NCBI GenBank assembly: GCA_947072905.1
Contig: CAMTKF010000016.1
Span: 1 to 49,406, forward strand
Source: an uncultured Bacteroidales bacterium
Lineage (GTDB): Bacteria > Bacteroidota > Bacteroidia > Bacteroidales > Muribaculaceae
Direction of reading: 5' to 3'
DNA length: 49,406 nt
A model generated the notes under the pieces. That model had not been told where the DNA came from. It made no database searches and saw only the letters and a program-made list of their open reading frames with translations. Numbering within the stretch: the stretch's first letter is position 1; every line of letters begins with the position of its first letter. The translations under genes and the position numbers were made by a program. Shown piece by piece: positions 43,506-49,406 of this stretch.

Positions 43506-45506
43506 ATGGAATATTACGGTAACATACTTTGCATATCACGCAACGACCTCATTTCCGGCGGCATCATGACATCATCAAATTATGATGCTATGGTATCGAG
43601 GAAACGTATGACGGTAGTTCGTCCTGGAAAAGGCCGTGGTAATTATGCGCTGGTTGCCGTTGATAGCTTACCACAACGCTACAAAGATAAAGTTGATGAG
43701 GTTTATCCCGGGGGGGCGCGTGTGCGACTTGAGGGCTGGATCAAGAGCAACTATGAGGTAGACCAGGCAGCCGTCGCATTCTTTTCATCCCCAAAGAAGT
43801 GTGGGATAACACTTGAATATGATAAGATACGAACCTATATCATAAACGCATCGGTACTGAACACCTGCATAAAGCTGTATGAGAGAGCCTCGACCGCACA
43901 GAAGCTCTTTGGCGGCAAGTATGACTGGACCATGATGGCCTCAACGATAGAAACCCTGCGCAATCACTTCGGGCACACGCTACCGGCATCGCCCCTGAGA
44001 TTCCGCAAGAAGGTGAATGAATACAAGGCCAACGGTTACGCATGCCTGATTAGCGGAAAATTTGGTAATCAATGCGCCCGATTACTTACCAATAAAGAGC
44101 AATCTGTACTATTAGGAATAGCAGTATTAGAAAACAGACCATGGAACAAGAATGTACATGACATGTATGAAATGTTCATCTGCGGAGAGCTTGATGTATG
44201 GGATCCGGAAACAGGAGAATTAATGGATCCGGATCAGTATGCAAGAGAAAAGGATGGAGATTTATGGGTTCCCAGTGAATCAACAATAACAAACTTTCTA
44301 AACAAGCCAACAACCAAGCTTAAGATAGCAAAACTTCTAAAACCGCGCATGAATTTTTATCATGAGGATATGCCGCATGTACATCGACACAGCGGAAGCT
44401 ACTCATTGTCTCAGATAACGATGGATGACGTTGATTTGTCAAGACGAATGAAAAACAATGAAATAGTACATGCGTATTATGCTTATGACATGGTAAGTCA
44501 ATGTGTTCTTGGCGCATCATATTCAAGAAAAAAAGACAAAAATCTTGTGGATGAATGCTTCAGGGATTTATTCAGGCTCATCAAGAAGCGCCATTGGGGA
44601 ATTCCATTGGGAGTAGAGGTAGAGAACCATCTTATGACCGGGTATAGAGAAGGCTTCCTAAAAGAAGGTGCTGTTTTTACAAAGGTCAGATACTGCGCAC
44701 CTCAAAACTCTCAAGACAAATATGCAGAATCCCTAAATGGCGCAAAGAAAAGGAGTATAAATCATAAGAATCATTCCGGAATAGGCCGTTTTTATGGTAA
44801 AGGGAAGTGGAAGGTTTATTATGATAAAGCAAGCGATGAGACTAATCAGTTATGGATTGCAAAAAAATACTACACTTTTGAAGAGCTTGTGGCAGATGAT
44901 AAAGCGGACAACCATGAGTGGAATCACAGCCTGCATCCCAATCAGGACAAATATCCCGGCATGACAAGATGGGAGGTTTTAATAGCCAATATCAACCCCA
45001 ATCTGCGCCCCTATGACGAATCGTACTTAGCACGTTTTCTTGGAGAAGAAGTGTCTACAAGTATAAAGCGCAATTCGTATGTGAGGGTGTGTCACAGGGA
45101 TTGGTGGCTAAGTTCTCCGGAGATATTGGAAAAGCTGGAGACTAATAATTATAAAGTAACAGCATATTATATGCCTGATGATTCTACCGGAAGCCCTGAA
45201 AATGTATATATTTACCAAGGGGGGAGGTATATTGACACCCTTGAGCCAATAGAGACATTCAACAGAATTGTTACGGAACAGACGGAAGAAGATCAAGACA
45301 AATTTCATCGTCAAATAAAAAAGATAAATGAGTTCAAGAAGTATGTTGAGAACACCAAAGTAACAAGACTTAGTGTAATGAAGCGCGACAGAGCCGCAGA
45401 AACGGTAGAAGCCGAAGAAGTACCCATGCCGGTAGAAGAGCCGCGAGAAACGCAAGATATGGGCTTCGCTGACGACTACGCCGCACGAGCCTTGGCAGAC
45501 CTTTAG
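43506..45506 (+). CDS. MuA-like DDE transposase
   Basis: Protein of 666 aa with the Mu transposase layout: an N-terminal DNA-binding part (about 1-170), a linker, an RNase H-like core (about 300-415), a beta-barrel domain (about 470-590) and a charged tail that could contact the ATPase. The core begins SLSQITMDDVDLS (first catalytic Asp at 307 or 308), continues with YAYDMVSQCVLG, and ends with KYAESLNGAKKR holding the catalytic Glu 408. The second acidic position lies in GVEVENHL (371-374), where most DDE enzymes have Asp-Asn; here it is Glu. A ribosome-binding site (AGGAAG) precedes the ATG. Confidence 0.88.
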   Translation: MEYYGNILCISRNDLISGGIMTSSNYDAMVSRKRMTVVRPGKGRGNYALVAVDSLPQRYKDKVDEVYPGGARVRLEGWIKSNYEVDQAAVAFFSSPKKCGITLEYDKIRTYIINASVLNTCIKLYERASTAQKLFGGKYDWTMMASTIETLRNHFGHTLPASPLRFRKKVNEYKANGYACLISGKFGNQCARLLTNKEQSVLLGIAVLENRPWNKNVHDMYEMFICGELDVWDPETGELMDPDQYAREKDGDLWVPSESTITNFLNKPTTKLKIAKLLKPRMNFYHEDMPHVHRHSGSYSLSQITMDDVDLSRRMKNNEIVHAYYAYDMVSQCVLGASYSRKKDKNLVDECFRDLFRLIKKRHWGIPLGVEVENHLMTGYREGFLKEGAVFTKVRYCAPQNSQDKYAESLNGAKKRSINHKNHSGIGRFYGKGKWKVYYDKASDETNQLWIAKKYYTFEELVADDKADNHEWNHSLHPNQDKYPGMTRWEVLIANINPNLRPYDESYLARFLGEEVSTSIKRNSYVRVCHRDWWLSSPEILEKLETNNYKVTAYYMPDDSTGSPENVYIYQGGRYIDTLEPIETFNRIVTEQTEEDQDKFHRQIKKINEFKKYVENTKVTRLSVMKRDRAAETVEAEEVPMPVEEPRETQDMGFADDYAARALADL

Positions 45507-45531
45507 AACAAACTTATAACACTGTTAGAAT

Positions 45532-46404
45532 ATGATTACAACAGAAATCAAAAACAAAATACTGGCCGCGATAAAGGCGAACCGCGCCAACTATCCGAGC
45601 GATGCGAAACATGCAGCCTACCTTGGTATCACCACCTCGGTATACAGCTCGGTAAAGAACGGCCAGACCGAGCGCGTGCTGAGCGATGCCAACTGGATAA
45701 GCATAGCGAGAAAACTTGGTGTGACCCTGCGCAATGAGATAGAATGGAAAGCAGCCAAGACACCGACCTTCCAATTTATCACGGCACAGTTGGAAGCCTG
45801 CCAAGGCAGCGGAATCAGCGCAATAATGTGCGATCTGCCCAATATAGGTAAGACTTTCACGGCCCGGCACTATGTAAAGACGCACCCTAACGCCGTGTAT
45901 ATAGACTGCTCGCAGGTGAAGACCAAGCTGAAGCTCGTGCGCAAGATTGCGGCAGAGTTTGGTGTAAACGCCAAGGGGCGCTACTCGGATGTATATGACG
46001 ACCTCGTGTACTATCTACGCTCACTTGACAGCCCGCTGATCATACTTGATGAAGCCGGGGACCTGCAATATGAAGCATTCCTGGAACTGAAGGCACTGTG
46101 GAATGCCACCGAGCGCTGCTGCGCATGGTACATGATGGGCGCGGATGGCCTAAAGGAGAAAATCAACCGCTCCATAGAATGCAAGAAGGTAGGCTACACC
46201 GAGATGCTGAGCCGCTATGGCGACCGCTACAGCAAGGTAACGCCGGACGATGGCAAGGAGCGCACCAAGTTCCTGATAGAGCAGGCCCGAATTGTGGCTA
46301 AAATCAATGCTCCGGAAGGAACGGACGCCGGGGAGATAGCCCGGAAGAGTGGCGGAGGACTCCGCCGAGTATATACAGAAATCGAAAAACTGAAAAGACA
46401 ATGA
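45532..46404 (+). CDS. MuB-like AAA ATPase, target-DNA activator
   Basis: Protein of 290 aa: an N-terminal helix-turn-helix (about 25-65), then an ATPase with P-loop DLPNIGKT (101-108), Walker B LIILDEAGDL (169-178) and a C-terminal basic helical domain (GGGLRRVYTEIEKLKRQ). The first P-loop position is Asp where Gly is usual. MuB-type proteins coat target DNA, bring it to the transposase and give target immunity. It lies 25 bp after the transposase and overlaps the next gene by 4 bp. Confidence 0.87.
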   Translation: MITTEIKNKILAAIKANRANYPSDAKHAAYLGITTSVYSSVKNGQTERVLSDANWISIARKLGVTLRNEIEWKAAKTPTFQFITAQLEACQGSGISAIMCDLPNIGKTFTARHYVKTHPNAVYIDCSQVKTKLKLVRKIAAEFGVNAKGRYSDVYDDLVYYLRSLDSPLIILDEAGDLQYEAFLELKALWNATERCCAWYMMGADGLKEKINRSIECKKVGYTEMLSRYGDRYSKVTPDDGKERTKFLIEQARIVAKINAPEGTDAGEIARKSGGGLRRVYTEIEKLKRQ

Positions 46405-46664
46405 TCATGATAAGCATACTTGAGAAACAATATATGGAAACGGTGATCAGAATGGGTCGCCGACTCCAAAGTGGAGAAATTGATTGGGAGCAGCGCAGAT
46501 ATGAGATAGCCAAAGATGCCATGACTGCGATTCTCAGCAACCCCGAGATAGTGAATGAAGTGACAGAAGAAGGCGAGCCTGTGTGGGGCGCACCTGTGGC
46601 AATAGCCAAGACATCTGTAGAGCTTGCAAAATTATTGGTAAGGGAACTCCAAAAGCAGAAGTAA
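46401..46664 (+). CDS. Small early protein, unknown
   Basis: Protein of 87 aa starting MIMISILEKQYMETVIRMGR, helical, with a short beta turn GEPVWGAPVAIAK near 60-72. Translationally coupled to the MuB-like gene by ATGA. No family recognised. It ends 2 bp before the next gene. Confidence 0.6.
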   Translation: MIMISILEKQYMETVIRMGRRLQSGEIDWEQRRYEIAKDAMTAILSNPEIVNEVTEEGEPVWGAPVAIAKTSVELAKLLVRELQKQK

Positions 46665-46666
46665 GG

Positions 46667-47326
46667 ATGGCCAAGCGAGCATACAGTCCGAAAGAGGTTA
46701 TATCCAAGACCTACAAGACGCTGCCATGGGGAGAAAAGTGGAGCGGACCATTTGGCTTCGTTCCCACCAACGAGATATGGTTTATAAGCGGTGCGTCAGC
46801 ATCCGGCAAGAGTAGTTTTGTGATGCAGCTTGCCAAGGAACTCGCAAACTATGGGTTGGTACTGTACGGCTCGTATGAAGAAGGAATAAGCCAATCGTTC
46901 AAGGATCGGATAAATCTCTTCAAGATGAAAGAAGTGCAAGGCCGGTTCAGGGTGGTAACAGACGATACTTATAACGAGCTGATAGAGCGGCTTGCCAAAC
47001 CGAAAAGTCCTCGTTTTGTGATTGTAGACAGTTTTCAGGTAGCCGGCTGGACCTACGAGCAAGCCAAAAGCCTGATTGCCCGTTTCCCGAGTAAAAGCTT
47101 TATCTTCATCTCCCAGGAATATAAAGGCCAGCCAATGGGCAAGGCCGCAGTAAGGCTGAGATATATAGCCGGGATGAAAGTGAGGGTTGTAGGCTATAAG
47201 GCATTCTGCCAAGGACGCTTCACCGGGGACCCCGGAAGTTATTACACCGTGTGGGAAGAAGGAATTATAAGGACCTCAAATAATGTTGCAGGACATGAAC
47301 CGGAAAAGAGAAACGATGACGGATGA
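46667..47326 (+). CDS. RecA-fold phage ATPase
   Basis: Protein of 219 aa with Walker A GASASGKSS (42-50) after NEIWFIS, Walker B RFVIVDSFQ, and a strand FIFISQE like the RecA/DnaB sensor segment. It lacks the N-terminal and C-terminal domains of DnaB or RadA, so it is a minimal core. In this position it may help replication of the phage or strand exchange (inference). The longer frame from 46583 overlaps the upstream gene and is rejected; the ATG at 46667 has GTAAGG before it. Confidence 0.75.
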   Translation: MAKRAYSPKEVISKTYKTLPWGEKWSGPFGFVPTNEIWFISGASASGKSSFVMQLAKELANYGLVLYGSYEEGISQSFKDRINLFKMKEVQGRFRVVTDDTYNELIERLAKPKSPRFVIVDSFQVAGWTYEQAKSLIARFPSKSFIFISQEYKGQPMGKAAVRLRYIAGMKVRVVGYKAFCQGRFTGDPGSYYTVWEEGIIRTSNNVAGHEPEKRNDDG

Positions 47327-47555
47327 AGAGGCTGTAAGGATGGCCGAGGCAATCAGGGAAGTTGCAATCGCTTTTGGGGTTTGTGTTAAGGAAGTAGAAA
47401 GACTCATCACTCAGATTGGAAATTGTTCCAAGCCGGTGGAGAAAATAAAAGAATTTGCCAAGGCTCAGAATAGGTTATTGAGAGAACTAAATCCCAAGCG
47501 GAGCTATGAATCACCATACGCAAAGTTTGATAAATATCATAAAAAGAAGAAATAA
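47316..47555 (+). CDS. Small helical early protein
   Basis: Protein of about 79 aa starting MTDEEAVRMAEAIREVAIAFG, with a very basic C-terminus (KFDKYHKKKK). Starts at 47283 and 47295 are also possible; 47316 gives an 11-bp overlap with the ATPase gene. No family recognised. It touches the next gene without a gap. Confidence 0.55.
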   Translation: MTDEEAVRMAEAIREVAIAFGVCVKEVERLITQIGNCSKPVEKIKEFAKAQNRLLRELNPKRSYESPYAKFDKYHKKKK

Positions 47556-48029
47556 ATGACACAGCAGGTAACAAACTTCGGGCGGTTTTTCTCCGCCTTC
47601 CACAAGCTCACGATCCACGGGGAGCCGGACGAGGCAAGGCGTCAGTTTGTGTTACAGTACACAGCCGGACGCACCGACTCACTCAAGGAGATGAGCGTAA
47701 AGGAATACACCGCACTCTGCATGGCGGTCGAAGCCATGAACGGCAGCCGTGATGAACTGAAAGCCCGGCGCAGCATAGTACTGAAGCTGATGCAGGAACT
47801 CGGAGTTGACACCACCGATTGGGCGCAGATAAATGACTTCTGCCGACATCCAAGGATAAGCGGGAAAGCCTTCGGCCGGCTGAGTATCGAGGAACTCATG
47901 TCATTGGCGACCAAGCTACGCTCCATCAAGCGCAAAGGCTGGCAACGCAGGCAGCAGCCACAGCAGCAAGAACCTCGACAACGCATAACCTATCTGATAA
48001 ACCTTGCCGGCAGTGAAGAAGCAAATTAA
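47556..48029 (+). CDS. Possible GemA/Gp16-like early protein
   Basis: Protein of 157 aa, helical. Its order resembles the GemA (Mu Gp16) family: an early G-R-T-D-S-L-K-E-M-S segment and a later Trp/Asn-containing helix (LMQELGVDTTDWAQINDFC) followed by a basic helix KLRSIKRKGW. GemA in Mu affects host gene expression and DNA topology. The match is by pattern only. The C-terminal tail is Gln-rich (RRQQPQQQEPRQR). Confidence 0.5.
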   Translation: MTQQVTNFGRFFSAFHKLTIHGEPDEARRQFVLQYTAGRTDSLKEMSVKEYTALCMAVEAMNGSRDELKARRSIVLKLMQELGVDTTDWAQINDFCRHPRISGKAFGRLSIEELMSLATKLRSIKRKGWQRRQQPQQQEPRQRITYLINLAGSEEAN

Positions 48030-48039
48030 AGACAATAAT

Positions 48040-48201
48040 ATGACAGCAGCAATAACAGATATAAAGCAGACAATAAAGGAGCGCACCGTGGAACTCAGCA
48101 TGGAGGAATATGTGGAACTGCTGCGCGACCTGGCAATGTGGGCCGAGGACGAAGCCAACATAATCGAATATCAACCTGAATTTAATACAGAGGAGGAATG
48201 A
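48040..48201 (+). CDS. Small acidic early protein
   Basis: Protein of 53 aa starting MTAAITDIKQTIKERTVELS, acidic C-terminus. An ATG at 48004 would add 12 residues but lies inside the previous gene. Coupled to the next gene by ATGA. Function unknown. Confidence 0.5.
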   Translation: MTAAITDIKQTIKERTVELSMEEYVELLRDLAMWAEDEANIIEYQPEFNTEEE

Positions 48202-49004
48202 AACATATAAAACTGAAACCGATAACCGAACGTATAGCAGTCCACACTCCAACCGAGGAGGAAGCCAAGGAACTGCTTTCCATGTTGCATGCGAATGGGT
48301 ATAAGTGGTACTGCGGGGATTCGCTCATTAAGCAAAACTATTGGTATGAGCATAAGCATGAATCTGCGTATAGCATAAAATCAAACAAGAGTATAGGTTT
48401 TAGCTCTTGCAGTGGTTATAAGGGGATGGGTGTTAAAATCTTATCTCTTGCCGAGTTCGTGGTCGAGTATGTCGACATCAAATCTATCTGTGACGAAATC
48501 TTCGTTGCTTTTACGAAGTTACAGAATGACATGAGATATGTTTGGAAGCCCCAACCAACCGAGGACATGGAGACATCGGGAGAAACAGGGAAAAATTCAA
48601 AAAAATCCCAATTGAATCTCTGCGAGCTACTGAAAGGGCATGAGGGAGAGAAGTTCTATTCCTCCTTATATGACAATATGGTAGACATTCGTTTGTACAG
48701 GGATGTCATTGACATAACCTTTGGAGAATATAATACCTCCATCTTTTCAAATGGAGCTTATTACAAACGTGGAGTTTGTACATTGTTCCCCTCTCGCGCC
48801 CTTTATGAGCAACACCCTCTCGATGCGACCAAAGCGTGGTCTGTATGGGAAGAGGAGCAGAAACGAATACTGATGTCAGTCACTCTCGGAGCGATGGGTG
48901 ATGGCAAAACCATGCACAGAATTTACCAATTCCGCACCCCCGCCGACCGCGACAAGTGCATCTCCAAAATCAAAGCAATCCTCGAAAAATACAGCAAGAA
49001 ATAG
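48198..49004 (+). CDS. Hypothetical prophage protein
   Basis: Protein of 268 aa with no recognised family. It falls in two parts separated by a polar linker (about 118-140, TEDMETSGETGKNSKKS). The N-terminal part (TPTEEEAKELLSMLHANGYKWYCGDSLI) resembles short phage domains that occur in many unrelated early proteins; the C-terminal part is alpha/beta. No signal or membrane segment. Confidence 0.6.
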   Translation: MKHIKLKPITERIAVHTPTEEEAKELLSMLHANGYKWYCGDSLIKQNYWYEHKHESAYSIKSNKSIGFSSCSGYKGMGVKILSLAEFVVEYVDIKSICDEIFVAFTKLQNDMRYVWKPQPTEDMETSGETGKNSKKSQLNLCELLKGHEGEKFYSSLYDNMVDIRLYRDVIDITFGEYNTSIFSNGAYYKRGVCTLFPSRALYEQHPLDATKAWSVWEEEQKRILMSVTLGAMGDGKTMHRIYQFRTPADRDKCISKIKAILEKYSKK

Positions 49005-49036
49005 CCTTGGGCGGCTTTATAAAACCCGAAACAAAA

Positions 49037-49351
49037 ATGAAGAAGTACATCGGTACAAAGGTAGTAACCGCTACACCTGCGATTCGCAAAGGCGGCAAAG
49101 TGTATCTCCCGACAGACGAGATACCCAAATCAATGGAGCCGGTTGAGGAAGGCTACAAAGTGATATATGAGGACGGCTATGAGAGCTGGAGTCCCAAAGA
49201 CGTGTTTGAGAAAGCCTACAGAATTGCTGAAACTCCACTTGACTGTGTGATGGTTGAATACTATGACCTTGACGACAAATGCTGCAATATGTCAAATTTC
49301 ATCAAGAGCGACGAGTTTAAAAAGCTTGATTCGTACAACCATCCGCGATAG
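49037..49351 (+). CDS. Small prophage protein with YxDGYxSWSPKxVF motif
   Basis: Protein of 104 aa starting MKKYIGTKVVTATPAIRKGG, with the segment YKVIYEDGYESWSPKDVFEKAY in the middle. Short proteins with this MKKYIGTK...SWSPK pattern are frequent in phages of Bacteroidota, of unknown function. The final 35 residues (DCVMVEYYDLDDKCCNMSNF onward) look like an added piece. The ATG at 49037 is preferred over in-frame starts inside the preceding gene. Confidence 0.6.
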   Translation: MKKYIGTKVVTATPAIRKGGKVYLPTDEIPKSMEPVEEGYKVIYEDGYESWSPKDVFEKAYRIAETPLDCVMVEYYDLDDKCCNMSNFIKSDEFKKLDSYNHPR

Positions 49352-49355
49352 CGTA

Positions 49356-49387
49356 TTGACGAACTCCGAAAGAGAGTTGTATCTTTG
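49356..49387 (+). promoter_or_regulatory. Promoter of the next prophage unit
   Basis: TTG (49356-49358), 21 bp, TATCTTTG (49380-49387). An ATG follows at 49403, cut by the window end, and suggests that a new transcript (perhaps the middle genes) begins here. Confidence 0.55.
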
Positions 49388-49406
49388 TCGACAAAAAGAA
49401 TCATGG

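Larger units (their letters stand above)
39715..49406 (+). mobile_element. Left end and early region of a Mu-like transposable prophage
   Basis: The region has the Mu order: left-end binding-site arrays, leftward repressor, rightward early transcript with a MuA-like transposase, a MuB-like ATPase and a possible GemA-like protein. It interrupts a hydrolase gene rather than a tRNA gene, as expected for transposition. The exact left terminus is uncertain; a TG dinucleotide at 39715 is a candidate. Right end, lysis and structural genes lie outside the window. Gene sizes and dense overlaps (ATGA junctions) are phage-like. Confidence 0.85.

Overview
The window comes from a member of the Bacteroidota, most likely order Bacteroidales and plausibly Muribaculaceae (inference). 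The evidence is the set of families (PorT-type barrel, DUF5683, CarboxypepD_reg-type TonB receptor, LysM/PBP lipoprotein-like protein, EF-G2 paralogue) and the recurring Bacteroidota promoter: a -7 box TAnnTTTG with a TTTG about 19-20 bp upstream. That box appears before at least fifteen genes and often decides the start codon.

Chromosomal part, 1 to about 39715: ordinary, densely packed core genes. Leftward: glutamate dehydrogenase, an EF-G paralogue with altered GTPase residues, malate dehydrogenase, folC. Rightward: hisS, then (past a leftward LEA-like helical protein) a TonB-dependent receptor and an operon of three PH-domain proteins. Leftward: a GNAT/small-protein pair that looks like a toxin-antitoxin module, and clpC. 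Rightward: a family 2 glycosyltransferase. A leftward operon, parA-parB-DUF5683-lytic transglycosylase-OPT transporter-MATE, covers 18286-25824. Rightward: surE with an alkylation-repair-like gene, lepA, nhaA, and a LysM/PBP-PorT-dnaB-AI-2E exporter-like operon. Leftward: ferredoxin, lptF/G and tgt. Strong inverted repeats separate most convergent or consecutive units.

Prophage part, about 39715 to the window end: the left end and early region of a Mu-like transposable prophage inserted in an alpha/beta hydrolase gene, of which only the C-terminal part remains (39248-39718). The left end has a helically phased array of GTTTACAT motifs, a small gene, a second repeat array and a leftward XRE-type repressor. 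The repressor promoter and the early promoter face each other across a cluster of TTTCTG operators. The rightward early transcript carries a small ORF, a roughly 550-nt highly structured non-coding segment, and an apparent tRNA-like element. That element keeps the acceptor, D and T arms and an encoded CCA, but its anticodon loop is replaced by a four-base GTGA (GNRA) loop. Small ORFs, a MuA-like transposase, a MuB-like ATPase, a RecA-fold ATPase and a possible GemA-like protein follow. One small leftward gene with its own good promoter lies inside this region.

The best candidate for something undescribed is the structured RNA plus anticodon-less tRNA-like element at 41771-42401. The phage continues beyond the right edge, so lysis and structural genes are not visible.
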